Source: CAG-826 sp964546565 (GTDB taxonomy: Bacteria; Bacillota_I; Bacilli_A; RFN20; CAG-826). From it: DNA of 63,549 nucleotides. Within the stretch, counting starts at the first letter, position 1. Each line of letters begins with the position of its first letter. The notes beneath the pieces were generated by a model that made no database searches, was not told the origin of the DNA, and worked only from the letters and a program-made list of their open reading frames with translations. The stretch lies in contig CAZJKC010000002.1 in the NCBI GenBank assembly GCA_964546565.1, positions 1-63,549 on the forward strand. Reading direction: 5' to 3'. Shown in pieces: positions 35,857-44,667 of the stretch. The position numbers and the translations under genes were made by a program.

Positions 35857-36258
35857 TTAACCGCGTGGACGCTTTGGTGGACGGCAACCATTATGTGGGA
35901 TTGGTGTTGTATCAGTAATCATTACAATATTTAATCCCGCAGCTTGTAAACTACGAACTGCCGATTCACGTCCTGGTCCTGGACCTTTAACATTGACATC
36001 AACGGTCTTAATTCCTTGGTCCAAAGCCTTCTTGGCGCATGCTTCAGCCGCAGCTTGAGCAGCGTAAGGAGTTGATTTCTTCGCACCTTTAAATCCTAAT
36101 GCACCAGCGCTTGACCACGCAATGGCGTTGCCAGCTTCATCGGTAATGGTGACAATAGTATTATTGAAAGTTGAGTGAATATGGGCAAGACCTTTAGTAT
36201 AGCTTCTTTTAATTTTTTTCTTGCGTGTTGACGCAGACTTTTTTGTAACTTTAGCCAT
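35857..36258 (-). CDS. rpsK: 30S ribosomal protein S11
   Basis: 133 aa. It lines the mRNA path near the 3' end of 16S rRNA. AHIHSTFNNTIVTITDEAGN near 25 and GPGPGRESAVRSLQAAGL near 90 are diagnostic, as is the basic end CRPPKRPRG. The short lysine-rich N-terminal extension is ordinary. 21 bp after rpsM. Confidence 0.98.
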   Translation of the reverse strand: MAKVTKKSASTRKKKIKRSYTKGLAHIHSTFNNTIVTITDEAGNAIAWSSAGALGFKGAKKSTPYAAQAAAEACAKKALDQGIKTVDVNVKGPGPGRESAVRSLQAAGLNIVMITDTTPIPHNGCRPPKRPRG

Positions 36259-36279
36259 AATATTATTTCCTCACTTTCC

Positions 36280-36654
36280 TTATTGTGTTGCTTTCTTCTT
36301 ATTCGCAATTGTCTTTTTCGGTCCTTTACGGGTACGAGCATTTGTTCTTGTTCTTTGACCACGCACTGGTAAACCCTTGCGATGACGAAGTCCGCGATAG
36401 CATCCGATTTCTTGAAGACGCTTAATGTTTAAAGATACTTCTCTACGAAGATCTCCTTCAACATGATAATGAGCCACTTCACCACGGATAGCGGTAAGTT
36501 GTTCTTCGGTAAGATTCTTTACACGAATGTCTTCATCAATATTTAATTTCTTTAAAATTTTCTTTGATGTTGTTGGTCCAATTCCATAAATATAAGTTAA
36601 TGAAATGACCACACGTTTATCATTTGGAATATCTACTCCAGCAATACGTGCCAT
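36280..36654 (-). CDS. rpsM: 30S ribosomal protein S13
   Basis: 124 aa. Small-subunit head protein contacting P-site tRNA and making the L5 bridge. It has MARIAGVDIPNDKRV at the start, helix-two-turn-helix LTEEQLTAIRGEV, and the tRNA-contacting basic tail GLPVRGQRTRTNARTRKG. Normal length and position. Confidence 0.98.
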   Translation of the reverse strand: MARIAGVDIPNDKRVVISLTYIYGIGPTTSKKILKKLNIDEDIRVKNLTEEQLTAIRGEVAHYHVEGDLRREVSLNIKRLQEIGCYRGLRHRKGLPVRGQRTRTNARTRKGPKKTIANKKKATQ

Positions 36655-36667
36655 ATTCTAATTCCTC

Positions 36668-36784
36668 CTAATTTCCTTGTCTCTGCTTATGTTTTGGATT
36701 CGAACAAATGACCATTACGCGGCCATGACGACGAATAACTTTACATTTATCGCAGATAGGTTTGACTGAGGGTCTGACTTTCAT
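36668..36784 (-). CDS. rpmJ: 50S ribosomal protein L36
   Basis: 38 aa, starting MKVRPSVKPICDKC from ATG at 36784 and ending at TAG 36668-36670. The zinc-ribbon form (CDKC, CSNPKH) is kept. AGGAGG lies just before the start. It sits between infA and rpsM, its normal place; easily missed because of its size. Confidence 0.96.
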   Translation of the reverse strand: MKVRPSVKPICDKCKVIRRHGRVMVICSNPKHKQRQGN

Positions 36785-36809
36785 AAAAATTTTCCTCCTC
36801 GTTATTTTT

Positions 36810-37028
36810 TTATTTGAATCTAAATGTGATTCTACCCCGTGTTAAATCGTAAGGCGATATTTCCACCGTAACTCTATCACCTGGTAAAATGCGAATGTAA
36901 TTCATACGGATTTTACCAGAAACGGTTGCGAGAATTACGACGCCGTTTTGTAATTTTACTCTAAACATTGCGTTAGGTAATGTTTCAACGACTACCGCTT
37001 CGACTTCAATGACATCTTCTTTTGCCAT
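36810..37028 (-). CDS. infA: Translation initiation factor IF-1
   Basis: 72 aa, the standard size. An S1-fold protein that blocks the A site during initiation. MAKEDVIEVEAVVVETLPNA and the IRMNYIRILPGDRVTVE core are diagnostic. Starts 12 bp after map. Confidence 0.98.
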   Translation of the reverse strand: MAKEDVIEVEAVVVETLPNAMFRVKLQNGVVILATVSGKIRMNYIRILPGDRVTVEISPYDLTRGRITFRFK

Positions 37029-37040
37029 TTTTTTCCTCCA

Positions 37041-37799
37041 TCAGTTTTTATTTTGATTCAAAGTGAGAATTTCGTAACCATCTAAAGTAACAACGATGGT
37101 ATTCTCATAATGACTTGCTAATTTGCCATCAACTGTTTTGACAGTCCATCCATCAGATAACGTTCTTGTTTCACGTCGGCCTTGATGGAGCATTGGCTCA
37201 ATAGCTAAACACATGCCAACACGTAATTTAGGTCCATGTCCAGGTAATCCATAATTAGGAATAATTGGATCTTCATGAAGTTCCATACCAATTCCATGTC
37301 CTGTATAATCACGGGGAATGGAAAAACCATTCTTTTCAGCATGCGTTTGAATAATATGTGATACATCGGAAAGATATACGCCTGGTTTAATAATTTTCAA
37401 AGCTTCAAAGAAACATTCTTCAGTAACGCGAATTAACTTTTGAGCTTCATCACTAATTTTTCCAATTGCGTATGTCCGTGCTGCATCTCCATTATATCCT
37501 TTGTAAACAGCACCCACATCTATAGAAACAATATCTCCTTCTTTTAAGCGATAATGACTAGGAAATCCATGAACTAATGTATCATTAACTGAGATACAAC
37601 ATGTGTATGGAAAACCGCCATATCCTTTAAATCCAGGTACTGCTCCTTGGTCACGAATAGTTTTTTCCGCAACTTGATCAAGTTCTAGAGTGGTTATACC
37701 GGGCTTAAGCAACGGTTCCAGTGCCGTAAAGACACTGGCCGTTATTTTACCGGCTTCGCGCATCAACTCGATTTCTCGAGGAGATTTTACGATAATCAT
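37041..37799 (-). CDS. map: Methionine aminopeptidase, type I
   Basis: 252 aa. It removes the initiator methionine from nascent proteins. Metal ligands are in SIDVGAVYKGYNGDAART (two Asp), YTGHGIGMELHE (His), AIEPML (Glu) and HYENTIVV (Glu). No N-terminal zinc-finger extension is present. Seven bp after adk. Confidence 0.97.
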   Translation of the reverse strand: MIIVKSPREIELMREAGKITASVFTALEPLLKPGITTLELDQVAEKTIRDQGAVPGFKGYGGFPYTCCISVNDTLVHGFPSHYRLKEGDIVSIDVGAVYKGYNGDAARTYAIGKISDEAQKLIRVTEECFFEALKIIKPGVYLSDVSHIIQTHAEKNGFSIPRDYTGHGIGMELHEDPIIPNYGLPGHGPKLRVGMCLAIEPMLHQGRRETRTLSDGWTVKTVDGKLASHYENTIVVTLDGYEILTLNQNKN

Positions 37800-37805
37800 A
37801 GCCGT

Positions 37806-38453
37806 TTATTCTCCTTTTAATAAATGGGAGATGTCTTGGAAGACGTCTTCAATGTCTTGAAGCCCATCAACCGATTTTAACAAATGACGCTCTTGATAGA
37901 AAGCAATCAATGGTTTCGTTTGGGTTTCATAGGCATCTAATCTTTCGTTCAATACTTCAACAGTATCGTCTTTTCTTTGCATAAGTTCGCCACCGCAAGC
38001 ATCGCAAACATTGTCAACTTTGCTTGGTGAGAATTCTACGTGATAGGGAGCCGCACATGTTTTACAAACGCGACGTCCGCTAATACGACGAATCAAAGCA
38101 TCCTTATCAGCCGAAATATCAATAACCATTGTAATTGGACGATTAATTTCTTTGGTTAATGCTTCTAAAGCTTCTGCTTGAGGGATGGTTCTTGGAAAAC
38201 CATCTAAAAGATAACCATTCGCACAATCAGGTTCAGCTAATCTTTCTTTAACTAAACCAATTGTTACTTCATCAGGAACTAAAAAGCCCTGATTAATATA
38301 ACTGGCGGCTAAAACACCTAATGGCGTTCCCGCTTTAATAGCCGCGCGGAACATATCACCTGTAGATATATGAGGAATATTGAAATCCGCAATAATCTTT
38401 TTAGCTTGTGTTCCTTTGCCGGCTCCCGGAGGCCCCATTAAAATTATATTCAT
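37806..38453 (-). CDS. adk: Adenylate kinase, zinc-binding long form
   Basis: 215 aa. It balances AMP, ADP and ATP. P-loop GPPGAGKGTQ at the start, AMP-site DGFPRT near 84, and a LID domain with four Cys (CKTC near 130 and CDAC near 150) that binds structural zinc, as in Gram-positive enzymes. Six bp after secY. Confidence 0.97.
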   Translation of the reverse strand: MNIILMGPPGAGKGTQAKKIIADFNIPHISTGDMFRAAIKAGTPLGVLAASYINQGFLVPDEVTIGLVKERLAEPDCANGYLLDGFPRTIPQAEALEALTKEINRPITMVIDISADKDALIRRISGRRVCKTCAAPYHVEFSPSKVDNVCDACGGELMQRKDDTVEVLNERLDAYETQTKPLIAFYQERHLLKSVDGLQDIEDVFQDISHLLKGE

Positions 38454-38459
38454 AATTAA

Positions 38460-39830
38460 TTAATACCCCCGTTTGGCTGTGTTAGCGGTCGCTTCTTCAA
38501 AACTCTTGCCGGCTAATAAGCCATCAATTTGTGAGTTAATTTCAAGAGCAACACCAACTACGATAATAAGACCTGTTCCACCTAAAGCTAATTGCTGTGG
38601 TAACACACCTGTTAAAGTCAAAACAACTGGTAAGGCAGCAATAAACGCTAAGGCAGTAGCCCCAATAAAGGTTACTCTATTTAACACTTTACGAACATAA
38701 CGCTCGGTTTCATTTCCAGGAAGATTACCTGGTCTAATTCCGGGAATATACGATCCATTGTTATAGAAATTAATCGATAATTGCTCGGGATTAATTTGTA
38801 AGTTCGAATAGAAGAATGAGAAGACAAAAATCAAAACGAGATAAATAATTAATCCCCAAGGCATATTCCAAGATCCGCCATTGAACCATGGCATTTTGGT
38901 CATCGCCGTTGTTGAGAAAATATTTAGCCATTCTGCACTTGTATCAGCACCTGTAATAAAACTTACAATTACCGTTGGCGCCATCATAATCGATGAAGCG
39001 AAGATGACTGGAATAACTCCAGCAGAGTTAATCTTAATTGGTAAGAAACTTGCTTGTGACATTTTTTGGGAACCACTCTTTCCTGAATGTTGAACAGGAA
39101 TTTTACGTTTTGATAATTCCACAAAAACGACAAAACACACGATTAATAAGTAAGCCACAACATAGAGAGCAAAGCGAATCGCACCTTCAAGGATACGAGA
39201 CGAAACGTTACTCATTAATGGATAATATAACCATCCTTCAAATGCTGTAGTCATTTGGCTTGGTAAAGAACTGATAATACCCGCAAAAATAATAACTGAT
39301 ATACCATTACCTAAACCCTTAGTGGTGATTTGATCACCTAACCACATTACTAACATACCACCGGCAATAAGAACGGTAACTATATAAGCATAATCCCAGA
39401 AACCTGTGCCCATAGTCAATGTAATGTAGTCACTGTTTTCCATTGTTTTAATAATACCATACGCTTGAACAGCTCCTAAAAGAAGTGTCAAATAACGAGT
39501 GGTCATTTCCATTTTCTTTCGACCAGTTTGTCCTTCTTTGCTCAATTGCGCTAAAGCGGGCAAAACATCCATCGAAAGTAATTGGACAATAATGGAAGAT
39601 GTAATATATGGGGAAACCCCGAGGGCGAAGATGGAGAAACTCGATAGAGCTCCACCACCTAATAAGTTCATTAATCCGAAGACGCTATTTTCACTGAAAT
39701 CCACGCTTGAAACGGTTACTCCAGGAATTGTAATAGCTGAACCGATACGGAAAACCAATAATATACCGAGGGTAAAAACGATTCTCCCCATAATTTCTTT
39801 GTTTTTTAAGATTGAAATGATTTTCTTCAT
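38460..39830 (-). CDS. secY: Preprotein translocase subunit SecY
   Basis: 456 aa with ten membrane helices. The channel of the Sec pathway. The plug region and GGGALSSFSIFALGVSPYITSS segments lie near 60, and the cytosolic loops ELSKRKIPVQHSGK near 240 and GIRPGNLPGNETERYVRKVL near 365 are characteristic. Two bp after rplO. Confidence 0.98.
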   Translation of the reverse strand: MKKIISILKNKEIMGRIVFTLGILLVFRIGSAITIPGVTVSSVDFSENSVFGLMNLLGGGALSSFSIFALGVSPYITSSIIVQLLSMDVLPALAQLSKEGQTGRKKMEMTTRYLTLLLGAVQAYGIIKTMENSDYITLTMGTGFWDYAYIVTVLIAGGMLVMWLGDQITTKGLGNGISVIIFAGIISSLPSQMTTAFEGWLYYPLMSNVSSRILEGAIRFALYVVAYLLIVCFVVFVELSKRKIPVQHSGKSGSQKMSQASFLPIKINSAGVIPVIFASSIMMAPTVIVSFITGADTSAEWLNIFSTTAMTKMPWFNGGSWNMPWGLIIYLVLIFVFSFFYSNLQINPEQLSINFYNNGSYIPGIRPGNLPGNETERYVRKVLNRVTFIGATALAFIAALPVVLTLTGVLPQQLALGGTGLIIVVGVALEINSQIDGLLAGKSFEEATANTAKRGY

Positions 39831-39832
39831 AT

Positions 39833-40273
39833 TTAGATCACCTCAATTGTTCCGCCAGCATCTTTGATTGCAGCTTCTGCAGCCTTTGAGAATTTATTTG
39901 CTTTAACTGTTAACTTCTTAGTTAATTGACCATTACCTAAAATTTTAACACCGTCATATTCTTTACGGACTAAGCCTGCTTCTTTTAATAATGTTGGAGT
40001 GACTTCGACGCCATCTTCAAACACATTTAAATCACCGACATTGACAATTGCGTAATCGATACGAGATACATTATGGAAGCCATGTTTTGGTAAACGACGG
40101 AATAATGGGTTTTGACCACCTTCAAAGCCGAGACGAGTACCGCCACCGCTACGAGAGTTTTGGCCTTTTTGACCTTTTCCTGATGTTTTGCCATTGCCAG
40201 AACCAATACCACGTCCAACGCGGAATGATTTCTTACGGGCTCCATTAGTATATTCGAGTTCATGCAGTTTCAT
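39833..40273 (-). CDS. rplO: 50S ribosomal protein L15
   Basis: 146 aa from the ATG at 40273, which has GGGAGG at good spacing; an in-frame GTG three codons upstream overlaps that site. It has MKLHELEYTNGARKKSFRVG, then the Gly/Arg-rich GSGNGKTSGKGQKGQNSRSG and FEGGQNPLFRRLPKHGF. It directly follows rpsE (44-bp gap) with no rpmD between. Confidence 0.97.
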   Translation of the reverse strand: MKLHELEYTNGARKKSFRVGRGIGSGNGKTSGKGQKGQNSRSGGGTRLGFEGGQNPLFRRLPKHGFHNVSRIDYAIVNVGDLNVFEDGVEVTPTLLKEAGLVRKEYDGVKILGNGQLTKKLTVKANKFSKAAEAAIKDAGGTIEVI

Positions 40274-40317
40274 ATTGTGCACCTCCCTAGTTTTTTTAGA
40301 ATGATTGTAGCGCTTAT

Positions 40318-40917
40318 TTATTTACGGAGCGCTTTGACTTCACCGATTGTTTTTAAAGATTGTAAACCGGCTGTGGTCGCACGTAGAATGTTGATTGGTC
40401 TACGAGCGCCGTAAACTTTTGAATAAATATTCTTGACACCAGCTAATTCCAAGATAGCCCGAACTGGACCACCAGCAACGATTCCAGTACCTTCAGGAGC
40501 AGGTTTTAAGAAAACCTTAGTGGCTCCAAAAATACCTTCGACTTCGTGAGGGATGGTATCACCTTTCACCATTGGAACATGGAACATATTTTTCTTAGCG
40601 GCTTCTAATGCTTTTTTAATTGCATCTGGGACTTCGGTAGCTTTTCCTGTTCCATAACCGAATTTTCCTTTGCCATCTCCGACGACAACAACCGCTGAGA
40701 AACGCATATGACGACCGCCTTTTACTGTTTTGCTAACACGATTGATAGCAACGACGCGTTCTTCATATAACTTTTCTTGACGCTCGGGGCGACGGGCTCC
40801 ACGACGTTCACCGCGATGTTCACCGCGAGGACGACGATCTCCACGAGGAGTGCGTTTTTCTGGAGTTGTGCTTGTTGCAGTTTCTTCTGCAACTACTACT
40901 TTTTCTTCTTCAGCCAT
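40318..40917 (-). CDS. rpsE: 30S ribosomal protein S5 with long Arg-rich N-terminus
   Basis: 199 aa, versus about 165 in most Firmicutes. The core starts at LYEERVVAINRVSKTVKGG (about 50) and includes FGYGTGKATEVPDAIKKA and GGPVRAILELAGV. The extra 45-50 residues at the N-terminus are first acidic and Thr-rich, then strongly basic (Arg/Gly/Pro repeats around 22-47). S5 takes part in mRNA unwinding and decoding accuracy. The AGGAGG site at the listed ATG supports the long form. Confidence 0.97.
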   Translation of the reverse strand: MAEEEKVVVAEETATSTTPEKRTPRGDRRPRGEHRGERRGARRPERQEKLYEERVVAINRVSKTVKGGRHMRFSAVVVVGDGKGKFGYGTGKATEVPDAIKKALEAAKKNMFHVPMVKGDTIPHEVEGIFGATKVFLKPAPEGTGIVAGGPVRAILELAGVKNIYSKVYGARRPINILRATTAGLQSLKTIGEVKALRK

Positions 40918-40929
40918 TTTCCGTTCCTC

Positions 40930-41286
40930 CTAGAATTTTAAGCCTGCTGCACGAGCGGCTTCTGCGACAGCCTTAACACGACCATGATAAATATATCCTG
41001 AACGATCAAAGACGATCGTTTCAATACCAGCCGCTAAAGCTTTTTGAGCAATATCTGTACCTACTTTAGTTGCCGCTTCAATGTTGCTTCCTTTTTCTAA
41101 TTTAAGAGCAACTGAAGATGAGCTAGCTAAAGTAACACCATTCACATCATCGATAAGTTGGACGTGAATATGTGAATTAGAACGATATACGCTTAAACGA
41201 GGGCATGAACTTGTTCCACTTATTTTAGCACGAACACGAGCATGGCGACGTTGACGAACGACATTTCTTGTTTCTTTTGTAATCAT
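40930..41286 (-). CDS. rplR: 50S ribosomal protein L18
   Basis: 118 aa. A 5S rRNA-binding protein. RRHARVRAKISGTSSCPRLS and VYRSNSHIHVQLIDD, then VFDRSGYIYHGRVKAVAEAAR, are diagnostic. Follows rplF by 19 bp. Confidence 0.98.
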   Translation of the reverse strand: MITKETRNVVRQRRHARVRAKISGTSSCPRLSVYRSNSHIHVQLIDDVNGVTLASSSSVALKLEKGSNIEAATKVGTDIAQKALAAGIETIVFDRSGYIYHGRVKAVAEAARAAGLKF

Positions 41287-41305
41287 ACTCTTTCCTCCTT
41301 ACCAA

Positions 41306-41848
41306 CTATTTCTTACCAGCACGTTTTCCTTCTTTGCGGATAATATGCTCATTCTTATACATGATACCTTTTCCTTTATATGGTTCAGGTTCACGAACCG
41401 CACGAATACGCGCTGCTGTTTGTCCCACAGCTTGACGATTGGTTCCTTCAACAGTAACTTCCGTCGCACTTGGACAACTAATTTTAACACCTTCTTCAGG
41501 TTGAATAAAGACATCATGTGAGTATCCGATAAATAATTGTAAATCGTTACCCTTCATTTGAGCTCTATAACCGATACCAACGATTACGAGTTCTTTTTTG
41601 AATCCTTCGGTGACGCCAACGACCATGTTGTGAATTAAAGCACGGGTTGTACCATGAAGTGCTTTAGTTTGTTTTTCATCGTTTGGACGAATAACCTTTA
41701 ATTCATTACCATTGATTTCATATGTAAAACGGCTATCAAACGTTGCGGTTTCCGTTCCTTTTGAACCTTTAACCGTCACAACATTACCATTTACTTCAAC
41801 GGTTGTGCCTGCAGGTATTTCAATAACCTTATGACCAATACGTGACAT
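41306..41848 (-). CDS. rplF: 50S ribosomal protein L6
   Basis: 180 aa from the ATG at 41848, preceded by TAGGAGG; six more codons upstream would cover that site. MSRIGHKVIEIPAGTTVEV and the C-terminal EPEPYKGKGIMYKNEHI are diagnostic. It lies near the factor-binding centre of the large subunit. Confidence 0.97.
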   Translation of the reverse strand: MSRIGHKVIEIPAGTTVEVNGNVVTVKGSKGTETATFDSRFTYEINGNELKVIRPNDEKQTKALHGTTRALIHNMVVGVTEGFKKELVIVGIGYRAQMKGNDLQLFIGYSHDVFIQPEEGVKISCPSATEVTVEGTNRQAVGQTAARIRAVREPEPYKGKGIMYKNEHIIRKEGKRAGKK

Positions 41849-41859
41849 TTTGTTTCCTC

Positions 41860-42255
41860 CTACCAAATGTAAGCGATAACTTCGCCACCAACGCCTAAGG
41901 CGCGGGCTTGCTTGTCGCTCATAACTCCCTTAGAGGTTGAAATAATTGCAATTCCTAATCCCTTTAATACATGTGGGAGTTTATCTGCTGGGACATTAAC
42001 ACGAAGACCAGGTTTGGAGATTTTCTTCAATCCTGAGATAACGCGAACGCCACCTTCAGCATATTTTAATGTAATTGTGAGTTCTTTTTTGACCTCGCCT
42101 GTAATAGCGTAATCAACAATGAAGCCTTCTTCTTTAAGAATATCAGCAATTCGTACTTTCATTTTAGAACTCGGCATACTAACTGTTTCGTGACGCATCA
42201 CATTGGCGTTACGAATTCTTGTAAGCATATCTGCAATTGGATCTGTCATTACCAT
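41860..42255 (-). CDS. rpsH: 30S ribosomal protein S8
   Basis: 131 aa. It binds the central domain of 16S rRNA. DPIADMLTRIRNANVMRHE opens the protein, and STSKGVMSDKQAR and GGEVIAYIW end it. The first ATG at 42255 has the best spacing to AAGGAGG; a second ATG two codons later is possible. Confidence 0.97.
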   Translation of the reverse strand: MVMTDPIADMLTRIRNANVMRHETVSMPSSKMKVRIADILKEEGFIVDYAITGEVKKELTITLKYAEGGVRVISGLKKISKPGLRVNVPADKLPHVLKGLGIAIISTSKGVMSDKQARALGVGGEVIAYIW

Positions 42256-42276
42256 AGTTATTTTCCTCCTTCTAGA

Positions 42277-42462
42277 TTACCAGCTGGACTTCTTCATGCC
42301 GGGAATTTCACCTTTATAGGCTAATTCACGCAAGCAGATTCTGCACAACTTAAATTTGCGAATGACTGAGTGAGGGCGTCCACAACGTTCACAACGTGTG
42401 TATTCTCTGACTTTGAATTTTTGTGGTCTACTATTTTTAGCCACGATTGATTTCTTTGCCAT
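42277..42462 (-). CDS. rpsN: 30S ribosomal protein S14, zinc-binding type
   Basis: 61 aa, the short type-Z form. Zinc ligands CERCGRPH and CRICLRELAYKG are present. The C-terminus ends in GMKKSSW, as in Firmicutes. Normal place between rplE and rpsH. Confidence 0.98.
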   Translation of the reverse strand: MAKKSIVAKNSRPQKFKVREYTRCERCGRPHSVIRKFKLCRICLRELAYKGEIPGMKKSSW

Positions 42463-42479
42463 CTATTTTATCCCCCTTC

Positions 42480-43034
42480 TTATTTGTGAAATGGCATACC
42501 GAGTAATTCTAATAAGCTATATGCTTCCTCATCGGTATGAGCCGTTGTAACAATTACAATATCCATGCCCCGAAGTTTACTTACTTTATCATAATCAATT
42601 TCAGGGAAAATTAATTGTTCTTTAATTCCTAATGTATAGTCACCACGACCATCAAAGGCGTTTTTACTAACACCACGGAAGTCACGAACACGTGGAAGAG
42701 CAATTGTAAATAATTTATCAAGGAATTCATACATACGAATTCCACGAAGAGTCACTTTACAACCGATTGGTTGTCCAGCCCGAAGTTTAAAACTTGCAAT
42801 GGACTTCTTCGCTTTAGTAATTACTGGTTTTTGTCCAGTAATAATAGCCAATTCATTAGCGGCATCTTCTAACATTTTGGAGTTAGAGGTGGCATCGCCA
42901 ACACCAATGTTAATTACTACTTTTTCTAAAGCAGGAATTTGCATTGTTGAAGAATAACCGAACTTTTTAAATAAAGCAGGGGCTACTTCTTCTATATATT
43001 TTTGTTGGAGACGATTTGCATATTTTTTTGCCAT
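42480..43034 (-). CDS. rplE: 50S ribosomal protein L5
   Basis: 184 aa from the ATG at 43034; an ATG two codons earlier is too close to the AAGGAGG site. A 5S rRNA protein contacting S13 and P-site tRNA. KVVINIGVGDATSNSKM, ITGQKPVITKAKKSIASF and GRGDYTLGIKEQLIFPEIDY are diagnostic. Confidence 0.97.
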   Translation of the reverse strand: MAKKYANRLQQKYIEEVAPALFKKFGYSSTMQIPALEKVVINIGVGDATSNSKMLEDAANELAIITGQKPVITKAKKSIASFKLRAGQPIGCKVTLRGIRMYEFLDKLFTIALPRVRDFRGVSKNAFDGRGDYTLGIKEQLIFPEIDYDKVSKLRGMDIVIVTTAHTDEEAYSLLELLGMPFHK

Positions 43035-43048
43035 CAACATTTACCTCC

Positions 43049-43363
43049 TTAGTCCAATTTCGCATTGCTTGATTTTGTTTTAGCAATACGAACTTTTTTA
43101 CCCTTCACAATGGAATAGCCAACACGAGTGGCTTTCTTTGTTTTAGGATCGATGAGAGCCACATTGCTCACATCAATTGGGGCATACACTTCAATGATGC
43201 ATCCTTCTGGATTTTGTTGTGTTGGTTTTTTATGTTTTTTACGAACATTAACACCTTCAACAACAACTTTATTTAGACTTGGATATGCTCTTTGAACAAT
43301 GCCTGTCTTTCCTTTATAAGAACCGGAAATGACAATTACTTTATCACCTTTTTTGATTTTCAT
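43049..43363 (-). CDS. rplX: 50S ribosomal protein L24
   Basis: 104 aa. A KOW-domain protein that starts assembly of the large subunit. KIKKGDKVIVISGSYKGKTG at the start and VEGVNVRKKHKKPTQQNPEG in the middle are diagnostic. Eleven bp after rplN. Confidence 0.98.
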   Translation of the reverse strand: MKIKKGDKVIVISGSYKGKTGIVQRAYPSLNKVVVEGVNVRKKHKKPTQQNPEGCIIEVYAPIDVSNVALIDPKTKKATRVGYSIVKGKKVRIAKTKSSNAKLD

Positions 43364-43374
43364 AGTAATTCCTC

Positions 43375-43749
43375 CTATAAAACCTCTAGTGCCAAGGAAA
43401 TAATCTTCATAAATTTATCTCCTTTTTCCCGAAGTTCACGAGCCACAGGTCCAAATACCCGGGTGCCTCTTGGTGTGCCATCATCGTTAATTAAAACGAC
43501 CGCGTTATCGTCAAAACGAATGGTTGATCCATCAGCACGATTAACCGCTTTGGCTACACGAACGATAACACATTTAACAACATCGCCTTTTTTTACTTTT
43601 GAGTTAGGGATTGCATCCTTAACTGCACATAATACAACATCACCAAGTGATGCTGATTTACGATGTGAACCGCCATATAAACGGAAGACTCTCACAGAGC
43701 GAGCGCCAGAGTTGTCAGCAACAACAAGATTTGTTTCAGTTTGAATCAT
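43375..43749 (-). CDS. rplN: 50S ribosomal protein L14
   Basis: 124 aa. It lies at the subunit interface. MIQTETNLVVADNSGARSV and IVRVAKAVNRADGSTIRFDD, then GTRVFGPVARELREK, are diagnostic. Confidence 0.98.
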   Translation of the reverse strand: MIQTETNLVVADNSGARSVRVFRLYGGSHRKSASLGDVVLCAVKDAIPNSKVKKGDVVKCVIVRVAKAVNRADGSTIRFDDNAVVLINDDGTPRGTRVFGPVARELREKGDKFMKIISLALEVL

Positions 43750-43766
43750 AACTTAGCTCCTCCTTC

Positions 43767-44030
43767 TTAGTCTTCTATAGCCTTGCTTACGATTGAAACA
43801 AGACGGAAACGTTTGGTAGCAGATAATGGGCGTGTTTCCATAATAAGAACGACATCACCTTTTTTAGCAATATTATTCTCATCATGAGCTTTATACTTCT
43901 TAGCATATTTAACACGTTTTCCATATTTTGCGTGCATTTTATGAGTTTCAATTAAAACTGTAATGGTTTTGTCCATTTTATCGGAGATAACTACTCCTTT
44001 AAGTGTACGACGAGATTTTCTTTCTTCCAT
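43767..44030 (-). CDS. rpsQ: 30S ribosomal protein S17
   Basis: 87 aa. An OB-fold 16S rRNA-binding protein. LKGVVISDKMDKTITVLIE and GDVVLIMETRPLSATKRF are diagnostic. Normal position after rpmC. Confidence 0.98.
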   Translation of the reverse strand: MEERKSRRTLKGVVISDKMDKTITVLIETHKMHAKYGKRVKYAKKYKAHDENNIAKKGDVVLIMETRPLSATKRFRLVSIVSKAIED

Positions 44031-44044
44031 GAACCATTACCTCC

Positions 44045-44242
44045 TTACTTAATACCAAGCTCACGTTCGCGAATCACCGTATAAATACGAGCGATATCTT
44101 TACGTGCAGCGGTCATTGTTTTTCCATTTTCAAGTTGTCCAACAGCTTGTTTACGGCGGCATTCAAATAATTGTTCTTTAAGTTCATAGATCTTCGCATG
44201 AAGTTCTTCTGTACTCATTTCTCTAATTTCTTTGAGTTTCAT
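44045..44242 (-). CDS. rpmC: 50S ribosomal protein L29
   Basis: 65 aa. A helical-hairpin protein beside the exit tunnel. MKLKEIREMSTEELHAKI and LKEQLFECRRKQAVGQLEN are diagnostic. Two bp after rplP. Confidence 0.97.
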   Translation of the reverse strand: MKLKEIREMSTEELHAKIYELKEQLFECRRKQAVGQLENGKTMTAARKDIARIYTVIRERELGIK

Positions 44243-44244
44243 AA

Positions 44245-44661
44245 TTATTCCGCCTTTCCTTTTGCGATCACTTTACATTTGATTGGAAGTTTATACGAAG
44301 CTAAACGTAATGCTTCACGAGCATCAGCTTCAGGAACGCCTCCAATTTCAAACATAACGCGACCAGTTTTTACAACTGCCACCCATGATTCTGGTGAACC
44401 TTTACCAGAACCCATACGTACTTCGGCAGGTTTTTTTGTTTTTGCTAAATGAGGATAAATACGAATCCATATTTGTCCACTTCTTTTGGTGTAACGAGAT
44501 AAAACGATACGAGCCGCTTCAATTTGGCGATTTGTAATCCAATTACCCGATACAGCTTGGAGACCGAATTCACCGAATTCTACTTCGTTTCCGGCCTTAG
44601 AATGACCTTCATATTTAATGCTATGTGGTCTTCTATACTTGACTCTCTTTGGTTGTAACAT
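44245..44661 (-). CDS. rplP: 50S ribosomal protein L16
   Basis: 138 aa. It lies at the A-site tRNA elbow. MLQPKRVKYRRPHSIKYEG, ITNRQIEAARIVLSRYTKR and MGSGKGSPESWVAVVK are diagnostic. Six bp after rpsC. Confidence 0.98.
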   Translation of the reverse strand: MLQPKRVKYRRPHSIKYEGHSKAGNEVEFGEFGLQAVSGNWITNRQIEAARIVLSRYTKRSGQIWIRIYPHLAKTKKPAEVRMGSGKGSPESWVAVVKTGRVMFEIGGVPEADAREALRLASYKLPIKCKVIAKGKAE

Positions 44662-44667
44662 CGTGAA

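Noticed and set aside
40274..40317. Searched for rpmD (L30) here
   Set aside because: 44 bp is too short for L30 and contains only the rplO ribosome site.
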